The notes under the pieces: model-generated
Told to the model about the DNA's origin: nothing
The model's input: the letters and a program-made list of their open reading frames with translations, nothing else
Database searches by the model: none
Assembly: GCA_023400055.1 (NCBI GenBank)
Contig: JAEXFN010000023.1
Coordinates: forward strand, 45,449 to 109,448
DNA from: Bacillota bacterium
Lineage (GTDB): Bacteria > Bacillota > UBA4882 > UBA8346
Reading direction: 5' to 3'
DNA length: 64,000 nucleotides
Program-made: the position numbers and the translations under genes
Shown here: one piece after another, positions 50,666 through 59,411 of the stretch
How the letters are laid out: every line of letters starts with the position of its first letter
Position numbering within the stretch: position 1 is the stretch's first letter

Positions 50666-51526
50666 CTATATCGCTTCAATTTCAGCCAGGATCTTCTTCA
50701 AGGCTTCGACGGCAATAGCGAACTGTTTCGGCCCACCCTCCGGCAGCTGGTTGCTGGGAGAATTGGGTTCCAAGTCCGCAAAACCTTTAAAACTTCCCAG
50801 ATGCGGTTCGATGGAGAGGAACCCTTGATAACCCCGGCGCCGGAGCGCGGTCAGGATCGCCTGGACCTTACCATCCCCGTAACCGGCGGGCACCACGTGA
50901 TGATCGCTATAAACCGCGTCTTTAATATGCATGTAGACCACATGGTCCGCAAGCAGGCGATAGGTTTTGGGGTAAGTTTCGACATCGCACTGGACGAAGT
51001 TGGCCGGGTCAAAAACCGCCTTGAAATGCTCATTGTTAAATGCAGTCAAGAGATCGGCGCAACGTTCCGGCGTATCGCCATAGATCTCTTTCTCGTTCTC
51101 GTGCAGCAGCACTACGCCACGACCCTCAGCCGCCTGGAGCAGAGCTTCCCACCGGCGTAAAACCTCGGAACGATATTGCCGCGGATCTTCACCCGGCGGC
51201 ATGAAGAAACTGAACATCCGAATATAACAGGTCTCCAGGATATCCGCGATCTCCAGCGTATGCTTGAATAATTCCAGATGGGGCTGGAAAGGCTCGTTAA
51301 TCTTAATCTTACCGATCGGTGAGCCGATGGCGGAGATTCCGAAGCTCCGGTCATTCAACTGTTTCTTGATGGCGCGAACCTCCGCCAAGTTATGCTGGAC
51401 CAGCGGCCTGCCATTAACGCCGCGCATTTCGATGAAATAAATGCCATGTTCTTCAAGGACATCCATTTGGGTCTGCAGGTCATCGGCGATCTCATCGGCG
51501 AAAGCACTTAGGATAAATTGACTCAT
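50666..51526 (-). CDS. Sugar phosphate isomerase/epimerase-like TIM-barrel protein 1
   Basis: 286-aa AP-endonuclease-2-fold protein of the xylose-isomerase-like/IolE/IolI superfamily. Metal-site segments: GIYFIEMRGVNG, VVLLHENEKEIYGDTPERCA, FKAVFDPANFVQCD, VYMHIKDAVYSDHHVVPAGYGDG and FLSIEPHLGSF. These supply the Glu/His/Asp/Glu metal ligands. Isomerase or epimerase activity on a keto-sugar or sugar acid is likely. Followed by the oxidoreductase gene; preceded after 22 nt by a paralogous TIM-barrel gene. Confidence 0.88.
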   Translation of the reverse strand: MSQFILSAFADEIADDLQTQMDVLEEHGIYFIEMRGVNGRPLVQHNLAEVRAIKKQLNDRSFGISAIGSPIGKIKINEPFQPHLELFKHTLEIADILETCYIRMFSFFMPPGEDPRQYRSEVLRRWEALLQAAEGRGVVLLHENEKEIYGDTPERCADLLTAFNNEHFKAVFDPANFVQCDVETYPKTYRLLADHVVYMHIKDAVYSDHHVVPAGYGDGKVQAILTALRRRGYQGFLSIEPHLGSFKGFADLEPNSPSNQLPEGGPKQFAIAVEALKKILAEIEAI

Positions 51527-51548
51527 TTCCTTAACCTCTTCACTATTT

Positions 51549-52412
51549 TTAAGCCGTGATCGCTTTCATAAATTCCAGATTGCTCCGGAGTTTGCTCTCC
51601 GTTGTTTCTGCGTTGGAGAAATCCTCCAGTGACAAATAACCCTGGTATCCGGTGGTTTTCAGGACTTGGGCCAATTTGCGCAAGTCGGCGAAACCGTCTT
51701 TCACCGGCGACCAGGTGGGCTGCCAGACCTTAACTCCGTCGGCCGTGGTCTCGGTCAACTCCCAGATGGCGTTCTTTACATGAACGTGCGCCAGATACGG
51801 GCCGAGCAATTCGATGCCGAGCCGGTAATTCTCGAACCCTTCATGAACCATATTGCCGGGATCAAAGATGATCCCGATATGGCTAGGATCAAAATGCGAC
51901 ACCAGCCGGTATGCCGCGCTAGCGCTGGGGATAATATTGCCCATGTGGATCTCAAAATTGATCCGTACGCCATAACGGGCAGCCAATGGCTCCAGTTGAC
52001 GGATCTGTTCCACCGTCCGCTCGAATAATACCCGGTAGTTTTCGGTCTCTTTATACTGGGGTACATTCACCCGGATATTCCGGCAATTCAGGCGTTGGGC
52101 CGCTTGTAAAACCTGCTCCACCTGGGCGACCTGCTCGGGAACCAAGTACGAGGTGAGCGAGCAAACCTCCAGACCGGCGGCGGCGCAAACCGGACCGATT
52201 TCGGCCGCTGTTTCCAAAATGGTATCGAGTGCCAACGTGCTTTGATTATACGACCAATAACGCCGTTCGTGGGTGTAGTCGGCCGGTTTGGCTGACGGCG
52301 GCGCGGCGGAAACCCGCCATTCCACTCCGTCATAACCAATTTCCCGCAGTATAGCGACGGTCTCCCGCGGATTGTATTCCGGGGTACTGACCGTAAATAC
52401 CGCAAATTTCAT
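51549..52412 (-). CDS. Sugar phosphate isomerase/epimerase-like TIM-barrel protein 2
   Basis: 287 aa, same superfamily as its downstream neighbour but clearly diverged: MKFAVFTVSTPEYNPRETVA at the start, GYDGVEWRVSAAPP, INFEIHMGNIIPSASAAYRL, IGIIFDPGNMVHEGFENY, LAHVHVKNAIWELTE, YLSLEDFSN. First gene of the operon; ATG 52412 follows GGAGGAATTATC. Divergent from an AraC regulator 117 bp away, the likely activator. Two such proteins plus a Gfo/Idh enzyme often form an oxidation-isomerisation-reduction route in uptake of unusual sugars. Confidence 0.88.
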   Translation of the reverse strand: MKFAVFTVSTPEYNPRETVAILREIGYDGVEWRVSAAPPSAKPADYTHERRYWSYNQSTLALDTILETAAEIGPVCAAAGLEVCSLTSYLVPEQVAQVEQVLQAAQRLNCRNIRVNVPQYKETENYRVLFERTVEQIRQLEPLAARYGVRINFEIHMGNIIPSASAAYRLVSHFDPSHIGIIFDPGNMVHEGFENYRLGIELLGPYLAHVHVKNAIWELTETTADGVKVWQPTWSPVKDGFADLRKLAQVLKTTGYQGYLSLEDFSNAETTESKLRSNLEFMKAITA

Positions 52413-52529
52413 GATAATTCCTCCTCAAGGGTCATTTGTTTATAGTATAATATTGAATAAAGCCATAATCTTGGCGATTTTTGCGGTTTGTATTGCTTTT
52501 CTTGACAAGTTTTACAGGGGGAGTATCCA

Positions 52530-53366
52530 ATGCTTGAACGTTACTACCGGAATCACGAAGGCTTTATCAGCTATAGTCATAAAAAAGATCTCTATCCCGA
52601 AATCGTCGATTTTCACCTGCATAACCAGTTTGAGATCTATTTCTTCATCTCCGGGGATGTCCGCTATTTTATTGAAAAACAAATTTATCAGTTAAAACCG
52701 GGGGATTTATTGCTAATGAACAACCACGAAGTGCATCGGCCCACTTTCGTCACTCTGGCCCCGTATGAACGGATCACTGTTCATTTCAACCCCGATCTGC
52801 TCCGCCTCTTCAGTACTCCTGGTTTTGACCTGCTGCGTTGCTTCACGGATCGCTCCAAAGGGGCGGGAAACAAACTGAATCTCGGGCCCGAACAGCTCGG
52901 AACGATCCGCCGCCTGTTCGCGCGGATCGAAAAAAACGAACCGCAAACCGGCGACAGCGCAGCGCTCTTGCGTTTGACCCATCTCATCGAATTGTTGGTC
53001 TTTCTTGGGCAGATATTCGATCACCGCGAGACTGCGGTGGAACAGTTCAATCCACCCGAGCAATTGATGCCCGTACTCAACTATATCGAGGAAAATCTGG
53101 GCGAAGACTTATCACTGCAAGCATTGGAAAACAAACTCTACATCAACCGCTTTCATCTGAGCCGTTTGTTTCGGCAATACACCGGCAGCACCCTGCATGA
53201 ATATATCATTTATAAGCGCATCTCTCAAGCTAAAAAACTGCTCGCCGAAGGCTATAATGTAACCGAAGTCTGTCAACTGTCGGGGTTTAAAGACTATTCC
53301 AACTTCATCCGGATGTTCAAGAAGACTACCGGTATTGCGCCGGGACAATATAAAAAACAACTTTAA
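52530..53366 (+). CDS. AraC-family regulator of the GH105 cluster
   Basis: 278 aa. Cupin sensor domain (~20-110): FHLHNQFEIYFFISGDVRYF, PGDLLLMNNHEVHRP. C-terminal double HTH (~175-278): LSLQALENKLYINRFHLSRL, then VTEVCQLSGFKDYSNFIRMF, ending GIAPGQYKKQL. ATG 52530 preceded by GGGGGAG. It is divergent from the TIM-barrel operon, the classic layout for an AraC activator responding to an oligosaccharide or its product. Confidence 0.9.
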   Translation: MLERYYRNHEGFISYSHKKDLYPEIVDFHLHNQFEIYFFISGDVRYFIEKQIYQLKPGDLLLMNNHEVHRPTFVTLAPYERITVHFNPDLLRLFSTPGFDLLRCFTDRSKGAGNKLNLGPEQLGTIRRLFARIEKNEPQTGDSAALLRLTHLIELLVFLGQIFDHRETAVEQFNPPEQLMPVLNYIEENLGEDLSLQALENKLYINRFHLSRLFRQYTGSTLHEYIIYKRISQAKKLLAEGYNVTEVCQLSGFKDYSNFIRMFKKTTGIAPGQYKKQL

Positions 53367-53422
53367 ATTAAATCGCTGCGAATCAGTCGGTTGAACACGC
53401 ACCCCTGAAGAAGCCCCGCCGA

Positions 53423-54184
53423 TCATTTCTGAAGCAGCTCCAACGGGACATAATATTTGGCATAACGGCGTCCCGCTTCGTCGGCATACTCGCCGTTTTT
53501 ATCCCGGACCATCACCGTGGCCCGCTTGTTCATCTGATACACTCTTCCTTGGAGGAGTCGATCCTCGAAACGGAAAGCCACAGCGTCGCCGATCCGGATG
53601 CCGTATTTCTGCCGGGCGATGGCTTGAGCGGTCGGGAGCTTGTGGTAGCTCTCGGTATGACCGAACAGCCGACGGGCAATGGTCTTAAAACGGGAACCGC
53701 TGCATTTCGAGTGATGAAAATGGAGAAATTCAAGCACATGGCAGAGTTCGTGCTCGAAGACCAGCTGCAGCGCTTCCAGGCTGTTGGCCGTGGCAATGCC
53801 GCACACCATCTTGATATTCTTGATCGCATTATATTGAAAGAAAAAATCCGTGCCGATACGGATTTCGATGGCCACTTCACGCGGGTCCCGTTTGGCGATA
53901 TCCCGCGGGCAGAGCGTCTTGCCCGCGCTTTTGGTCAGGCGGGATGAGAGTGAGAAGCGCATCGTGCCGGGAAAGCTCGCCTGAAACCAATTCCCCAGAA
54001 ATATTTGGTCATAAAGCTCGAACAGCAGCCGCAAATCAGCGGGCGCGAGCTTCGTGATGGTGCTATTTTTCACATTCGGCGAAACTGAAGTAAATCTCCG
54101 GGCGACCTCGGCCCGTTTTCGTTGAATATCCGCTGCTGAATAACTCGTGGCTAGCAAATCCGGCATCTTGTATCTCAACCCCAT
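53423..54184 (-). CDS. SprT-like putative zinc metalloprotease
   Basis: 253 aa. The central region (~75-185) is SprT-like: LVFEHELCHVLEFLHFHHSK carries the zinc motif H-E-x-x-H (HELCH), with later His in GHTESYHKLPT as possible third ligand. The SprT family is named for DNA-protein-crosslink proteases, but many bacterial members are uncharacterised. The C-terminal ~55 residues (RIGDAVAFRFEDRLLQGRVY) look like a small beta-barrel. Start uncertain: ATG 54184 or ATG 54166. It follows a calcium-binding-domain-like gene on the same strand. Confidence 0.7.
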   Translation of the reverse strand: MGLRYKMPDLLATSYSAADIQRKRAEVARRFTSVSPNVKNSTITKLAPADLRLLFELYDQIFLGNWFQASFPGTMRFSLSSRLTKSAGKTLCPRDIAKRDPREVAIEIRIGTDFFFQYNAIKNIKMVCGIATANSLEALQLVFEHELCHVLEFLHFHHSKCSGSRFKTIARRLFGHTESYHKLPTAQAIARQKYGIRIGDAVAFRFEDRLLQGRVYQMNKRATVMVRDKNGEYADEAGRRYAKYYVPLELLQK

Positions 54185-54229
54185 GGCGGCTTCCGCTTAC
54201 CCTGGACTTTTTCCAGTGCGTCCGGGCTT

Positions 54230-55030
54230 CTATTGACTGATGAACCAATAATGATAATCGGAGAGCATTTGATAATTGGCGCTATCTTGAGCTGCTGGTT
54301 CCAGATCGCTTAATGGGACCCGGCGTTTCTCCCGGCCGTACTTTACCACTGCAACAATCCCATCCGCCTCGTCAAAGCCATCCAGGGCGACAACTTCCAC
54401 CAATTCCTCCCGTTGCGGCGGTTCGGCCTCATTGCAAAATGCCGCTTCAAAAGGGAATTTAAGCTTGGCATTTAACTGCTCCTCCCAAGCGCTGAGGATT
54501 TGGTCCTCCGCTTCGGTGCCGAGCGACTGGATAAAGGCGTCCACTCTCTGTTCCTGCTCTTGATATCTTTTCTCTAGTCGTTTGACATTGATATCGGTAA
54601 TCTTATCTTGAGCCAAGTTTACCTCAGCGATGACCATCTCCGGACAGATTTTCCGGAGAACTTGCAGGAATTGGTGCCGGTCCGCGGCCCCGCTATTCTG
54701 CAGTTCGATGCAGCCGTCAGGATATGCCACACTCACCCGCCAATGTTTGCCGTTGGAAATTTGAATCCCGCCGATCTGCGGCCATTCCACAAAAATGTGA
54801 TCCTCGCTCAGACCGGAAGAGATCCACAAACCATTCTCATACAAGGCCACCTTGGCATTGAGCAGCACCGCGTCGATGCCGGGATGTCCGCCCAAATAAT
54901 CCAGGGTAAAACTCTTTATTTTATTGCCAAGATCATTTTTAACTAAGTACAACGTTTTAACCTCCACGCTATGGGCATAACGAATATGCTGAACATTTGC
55001 GATGCTTCCCAACCGGTATTTCCTAAGCAT
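54230..55030 (-). CDS. Hypothetical protein with C-terminal Calcium_bind-like domain
   Basis: 266 aa. The N-terminal two thirds are unrecognised and probably globular (HIFVEWPQIGGIQISNGKHW), with a coiled segment at ~155-195. The C-terminal ~80 residues (AWEEQLNAKLKFPFEAAFCN; GIVAVVKYGREKRRVPLSDL; NYQMLSDYHYWF) follow the pattern of the small bacterial Calcium_bind family (P-F-x-A ... L-x-D-L ... N-Y). The family assignment is from memory of the pattern. Its start overlaps the NADH oxidase stop by 8 nt, so it is co-transcribed. Confidence 0.6.
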   Translation of the reverse strand: MLRKYRLGSIANVQHIRYAHSVEVKTLYLVKNDLGNKIKSFTLDYLGGHPGIDAVLLNAKVALYENGLWISSGLSEDHIFVEWPQIGGIQISNGKHWRVSVAYPDGCIELQNSGAADRHQFLQVLRKICPEMVIAEVNLAQDKITDINVKRLEKRYQEQEQRVDAFIQSLGTEAEDQILSAWEEQLNAKLKFPFEAAFCNEAEPPQREELVEVVALDGFDEADGIVAVVKYGREKRRVPLSDLEPAAQDSANYQMLSDYHYWFISQ

Positions 55031-56348
55031 TCAGCGCTACCGAGTTTAAGAAATTCCACGGTTTGTTGAAATGCGGTTGGAAGAAGAAATCCACGAAAGC
55101 CAGTTCGTCCAGGGTCATTTTATTTTGAATGCAGACTGACAAAGTGTTGATGGATTGGGTCAGATCCGCTTTGGATAACAGCTGAGCCCCCAATATCCGG
55201 CGCGACACCCTGTCAAAGATCACTTTCACGTGGACCGCCTCATATTCCGGCATGAATTCCGGGCGATAGTTATCCACCAGCAGCGAAGCTTGAACATCCA
55301 TGCCCAAGGCCCGCGCTCCCGTTTCGGTCAGTCCGGTCGCCGCGATATTATGGCCGTAGATTTTGATGCCGGATGTCCCCTGGGTACCCAAGTACTTGGT
55401 GGCCGGGGTCATCAGGTTGCGCGCCACCAGCGTTCCCATGCGCACGGCATTGGTGGCGAGCGGTATGTATTCGTGTTGGCCGGTAGGATTGAAGATCACC
55501 GCGCAGCAGTCGCCCGCCGCGAAAACATCCGGCTGACTGGTACGCATGTATTCATCGACCGTAATGGCGCCGTTGTCCAGCATCGCCAGCTTGCCGCGGA
55601 ATAAGCCGGTGTTCGGCTGAAAACCGATGCACAAGATGACCCGATCGGTTTCATATTCACCCCGTTCGGTTTGGACCGCCGCCACCTTGCCGTCCTGTCC
55701 TGTAAAACCAGTGATGGTCTCGCCCAATATCAGCCGGACGCCCTTCTCCCGTAGCGTTTGCTCCGCGATATCGGTGAAATAGGGATCCAGATATTTGCTG
55801 AGGATCCGTTCCGCGCTGTCGAGCAAGGTTACCTCCTTGCCCTGAGAACGGAAGGCTTCCACCAGTTCGACCCCGATATATCCCGCGCCGACCACCGTGA
55901 TTCGCCGGGCCGCTCGGACCTTGGCGACAATGGTCTGGGAATGGCCATAATTCTTGGCGAGCAGAATGTTCTCCAGGTCGATCCCGGGCAGGTCCGGCAC
56001 GATCGGCCATGAGCCGGTGGTGATAACCAGCTTATCGTACCGGTCCTCAAACTCTCGCCCCGATTCCAGATCGCGCACCCTGAGCTGCTTGGCGGCCAAA
56101 TCGAGGTCGAAAACATCATGTTTCATCTTGGTCACCACGCCCAATTCGGCCATCTGCTCCGGCGAGCTGTAGAACAAGCCTTGCGGATCCCGGATCACTC
56201 CGCCCACATACAAAGCGATGCCGCAAGAGAGAAAGGAAATGGTATCATTCCTTTCGTAGACCGTCACCTCGACATCGGGATAGGCCTTTTTCAAATTTAA
56301 AATCGCTGCGGTACCGGCGTGGGTGCAGCCCACCACAATGACTTTCAT
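55023..56348 (-). CDS. NADH oxidase / CoA-disulfide-reductase-type flavoprotein
   Basis: 441-aa flavin disulfide reductase with a single redox Cys. FAD motif VIVVGCTHAGTAA (N-terminus), active Cys in SFLSCGIALYVGG (~43), NAD motif ITVVGAGYIGVELVEAF (~150), second FAD motif DVFAAGDCCAVI (~280), and a C-terminal dimerisation domain ending FFFQPHFNKPWNFLNSVAL. This pattern fits water-forming NADH oxidases, which give anaerobes oxygen tolerance and reoxidise NADH. ATG 56348 is chosen; GGAGGT lies 10 nt upstream. Leads a three-gene unit. Confidence 0.9.
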   Translation of the reverse strand: MKVIVVGCTHAGTAAILNLKKAYPDVEVTVYERNDTISFLSCGIALYVGGVIRDPQGLFYSSPEQMAELGVVTKMKHDVFDLDLAAKQLRVRDLESGREFEDRYDKLVITTGSWPIVPDLPGIDLENILLAKNYGHSQTIVAKVRAARRITVVGAGYIGVELVEAFRSQGKEVTLLDSAERILSKYLDPYFTDIAEQTLREKGVRLILGETITGFTGQDGKVAAVQTERGEYETDRVILCIGFQPNTGLFRGKLAMLDNGAITVDEYMRTSQPDVFAAGDCCAVIFNPTGQHEYIPLATNAVRMGTLVARNLMTPATKYLGTQGTSGIKIYGHNIAATGLTETGARALGMDVQASLLVDNYRPEFMPEYEAVHVKVIFDRVSRRILGAQLLSKADLTQSINTLSVCIQNKMTLDELAFVDFFFQPHFNKPWNFLNSVALNA

Positions 56349-56505
56349 CTTATCAGCTACCTCCATATTCTCGCGACTAAATTCATCTCAAAGTATATCC
56401 AGCCCGGCCAATATCGAATTGGACTCGTGCGATTCTCAATGCTGAACTAAAATCTGCCGGGCCGGGGTGGTTGAGCCGAATCTGTAACTTGCATCGCCTT
56501 CTCTA

Positions 56506-57843
56506 TTAATGGCCGACCGTCGTCTGCTCCTTGGTTCGAAACCGCAGCAGCGGACCGAGCAGAATGAAACCCAATAACAAGACAATGACACTGTTTTTAA
56601 ACCATTCGTGGCCACGGTAGGTTTTTGCCCATACCACCCGGCCCGCGGGATCATATTTAAGCAGATAAAATCCCCGTTCATCCGAACCCGCCCAATAAAT
56701 GGCTTCATTCTGATCGACTGTAGAGCATCCCTGGGCGTTCGGAATCCCGACCGGGAACCGCTCGGGCGGAGCCGTTCCATCTGTAGCCAATTTAAACAAA
56801 AATCCGCTGGAACCGGCCGACGCTGATGGCTCCGCCCGATCCTCCGCCGCCTCTGCCGCCTCTGCCGCGATAAAGATGTGGTTTTGCGCTGTCACCTGGA
56901 TGGCATCGACCATTTGGGCATCCGCCGCATTGAAACGGCGCAGCATCAGCCGCCCGTCGTTCGCCGGGGAATAAACTCCCCACAGGATGGCGGCGCCGCT
57001 TTGATTGCCAGCCGTCATTCCGGCGGAAACGGCCACTAGGTATAAATTATCCTTGCCGTCCAGCGCCATATCTTTGGCTACCCAACGCCCGCGGGGCGAG
57101 CCGATCGGCCTTTGCCAGCTGGTTTTGGCCTGGGAATCCCATTGATACAGTATTGTTTGAGGAGTTCCGGTCCCGGCCTCGATTCGATAGCCGAACCCAT
57201 AAAACCGGCCCTTGCCATCCAATGTTTGGGCGCTCAAAGAGAGCTTCCAATCGTCGCCGTTCAGCCGGATCTTAGCGACGGGAACCCGGCTTTGGAGTGT
57301 TCCCGCCGGATCATACCGGGAAAGATAGTAGGATAGGTAACGGCTGGGTTTACCGGTACGTCCGCTTTTTGCCGCTCCGGCGCCCGGGCTGAACGGCGCG
57401 TCATTATGTTTGGAAAGTATGGTATAACCATCCGCGACTTGTACCCCCGCGACAAGCTGCGCCCGGGGGAGCGCCAGTTCCCGGCCGGCGAACGGCACGC
57501 CGTTCCGGTCATACCGTTTCAAGAATAGCCGCTCCCCTTTCCGTTCCACCGTCAGCACCCGGCCCTGGCGGTCCCGGCCCAGATAAAGATCGCTCGATCG
57601 CAAAGTCCAGCCGCGCTTGCCATCCTGCTTGAACATAGTAATAAATTGATAAGCGCTAAAACCCGTTTGCGCCTTGCCCAAGACATAACTGTTGCCATAA
57701 GGGTCGACCACCAATTGTTCGATCTCCTGATGGACCTCCAGGTTGGCGTAAATAGCGACAAACGCCACCAGCAGGACGATCAGAACCGTTTCTCTTTTCA
57801 ACAATGATTTTGCCCCCACCCGCATCCATTCGCGATCGGGCAT
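56506..57843 (-). CDS. Membrane-anchored hypothetical protein with propeller-like extracellular part
   Basis: 445 aa. One N-terminal helix (TVLIVLLVAFVAIYANLEVH) and one C-terminal helix (FKNSVIVLLLGFILLGPLLR) flank ~360 residues of beta-rich sequence with blade-like repeats (VVDPYGNSYVLGKAQTG; MALDGKDNLYLVAVSAG; TVDQNEAIYWAGSDERGFYL), suggesting an extracytoplasmic beta-propeller. A short Ala/Glu-rich insert (EAAEAAEDRAEP) lies at ~335. Start is uncertain: ATG 57843 has no ribosome site, and a TTG at 57804 follows GGGGG and sits before the first helix. Function unknown. Confidence 0.65.
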   Translation of the reverse strand: MPDREWMRVGAKSLLKRETVLIVLLVAFVAIYANLEVHQEIEQLVVDPYGNSYVLGKAQTGFSAYQFITMFKQDGKRGWTLRSSDLYLGRDRQGRVLTVERKGERLFLKRYDRNGVPFAGRELALPRAQLVAGVQVADGYTILSKHNDAPFSPGAGAAKSGRTGKPSRYLSYYLSRYDPAGTLQSRVPVAKIRLNGDDWKLSLSAQTLDGKGRFYGFGYRIEAGTGTPQTILYQWDSQAKTSWQRPIGSPRGRWVAKDMALDGKDNLYLVAVSAGMTAGNQSGAAILWGVYSPANDGRLMLRRFNAADAQMVDAIQVTAQNHIFIAAEAAEAAEDRAEPSASAGSSGFLFKLATDGTAPPERFPVGIPNAQGCSTVDQNEAIYWAGSDERGFYLLKYDPAGRVVWAKTYRGHEWFKNSVIVLLLGFILLGPLLRFRTKEQTTVGH

Positions 57844-58160
57844 CAGGAAATTGGCCCATTGCCGAAAACAACCGTTGTCGCATGGGGCATCGGCCCCCTG
57901 GTTACGGTTGCATCAGAGCTTAGCAATTCCCGATATGCCGCGAATGTTTCCGAAGCGATTCCACTGGTTAATTTCGCTATCGCTGACTCTCCTCCTGCTA
58001 CATGCAGCGACATTATTAATTCGGATGATTGGGGAAAAATCATTAAAACGCGATCGTTTTCCCTAATCATATTCACCAAAGTACGGCCTTGCCATAGCTT
58101 CGGCGAAAAAGCTAGCAAAGGTGCAGAGCGCCGATCGGAAGCATTGGCATCAAGCACAAC
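57844..58160. other. Region with no convincing gene
   Basis: About 317 bp between two minus-strand genes. Frames of about 105 codons exist on both strands (57843-58157 minus, 57859-58185 plus). The minus frame would stop at TGATG overlapping the next start, but it begins with GTG lacking a ribosome site and matches nothing that I recognise. Confidence 0.4.
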
Positions 58161-59081
58161 TCATTCGGGCTTTGAGGGCGGATAGCCCTTGACCGCCTTG
58201 AAGGAGCGGTTAAAAGTCCGGACGCTGTTGAAGCCGCATTCGAAGGCCACCTCGATCATGGATTTCGGGTTGGTTTGGATCATCCGCTCCGCCTGAGCCA
58301 CCCGGATCCGGGTCAGATATTCCTTGAAGGGGATGCCGGTGAATTTGGCGAACAGCCGCGAAAAATAGTACGGGCTGAGCCGCGCCTCCCGGGCGATATC
58401 GGCCAGCGAAAGTTCCTCCGTATAATGGTTCTCCAGATATTGAATGGCGTTTTGGATTCGCCGGATATCCGGCATTTTGCCGTTTTGAGCGGCGGGCGCC
58501 GGCACGGTGGGAAAGTGGCGCAAGATCAGGGCGCACAACTCGGCGAGCTTTCCGCCGACGTAAAGACGGTAAAACGGCTGACCGGCCTGTAATTCGTGAA
58601 AAATCTCGTAAAACAGCCCGCGGATCGCCTCCCGGGACGGCGCCGTCAGCTCGGCGAGGGACGTCCGATCCAAAAAGGGCGAAACGAATTGGCGGGGTTC
58701 CGGCCAACCGCCGGGGCTTCCCACCAAATCGGGGCGGAAGATCAGGACGATGACGGTGGAACGCAGATCCCGGCTGTCATAATAATGAATGTCGGTGCTG
58801 CGGAATACCGCCATTTCTCCCTGATTCAGAATGCGCGCTTCCTTGTTGATCCCGATCCGGATGCTGCCCTGGCAGACCAAAACCATTTCCACGTCGATAT
58901 GCCAGTGGGCCAGAAAATTATTGTTCTCGGCATAGAAGGCGCTGACCGGAAAATCCGAGCCATAGTCGCGCGTCTCCAGAAAAGCACTCATCGGTTCGTC
59001 CCATTCCTCCCGGGTTTGGTATGAAAAAACAATTTTGGCCATTCCCATTTCATCGTCCGCGACGGGTTCCAAGTTCCGCAA
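58161..59081 (-). CDS. AraC-family regulator next to GH3 glucosidase
   Basis: 306 aa. Sensor cupin (~35-130): FLAHWHIDVEMVLVCQGSIR, NQGEMAVFRSTDIHYYDSRD. C-terminal HTH pair (~205-306): LSLADIAREARLSPYYFSRL, IEVAFECGFNSVRTFNRSFK, ending KGYPPSKPE. The start is either TTG 59081, with a weak AGGA upstream, or ATG 59048 with no site. Divergent from the GH3 gene across 330 bp, so it probably activates it in response to a glucoside. Confidence 0.88.
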   Translation of the reverse strand: MRNLEPVADDEMGMAKIVFSYQTREEWDEPMSAFLETRDYGSDFPVSAFYAENNNFLAHWHIDVEMVLVCQGSIRIGINKEARILNQGEMAVFRSTDIHYYDSRDLRSTVIVLIFRPDLVGSPGGWPEPRQFVSPFLDRTSLAELTAPSREAIRGLFYEIFHELQAGQPFYRLYVGGKLAELCALILRHFPTVPAPAAQNGKMPDIRRIQNAIQYLENHYTEELSLADIAREARLSPYYFSRLFAKFTGIPFKEYLTRIRVAQAERMIQTNPKSMIEVAFECGFNSVRTFNRSFKAVKGYPPSKPE

Positions 59082-59334
59082 CCGCTCATCATCCTAAAGA
59101 CGCAGTCGTTTTTAAAAAAGGAGACGCCGGTTCGTCCATCGGAACTACCTTATCATTATATTGCAGAGAGCAAAAACTGTCTATTCTCCGGTAAATTTTG
59201 GCCGGAATTGCCCGGCCGGATGCGCTATAATTGCAATATAAGTCGCAATAAACCGCGAATCACTTTCCAACCACGCCTTTAAGGTTGGCGAGGCTGGACG
59301 CGGCGTTTATCCCGACTTATGGCGCAAGGAAATA

Positions 59335-59362
59335 CGTTGCAAGCCATAAATCGCTTGCAACG
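59335..59362. promoter_or_regulatory. Inverted repeat upstream of the GH3 gene
   Basis: CGTTGCAAG (59335-59343) and CTTGCAACG (59354-59362) are perfect 9-bp arms 10 nt apart, 50-77 nt before the GH3 start. A weaker CCAACC/GGTTGG pair lies at 59267-59288, and TATAAT occurs at 59226-59231. These are candidate regulator sites in the 59082-59411 divergent region, which holds no gene. Confidence 0.45.
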
Positions 59363-59411
59363 CAGCCAAAGAATTGTTTGATAAATCCATTCTAAAGACT
59401 GAGGTGTTGAC

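Noticed and set aside
57843..58157. 104-codon minus-strand gene coupled (TGATG) to the 56506-57843 gene
   Set aside because: GTG start without a ribosome site, unremarkable composition, and a similar-length frame on the opposite strand; left as intergenic.
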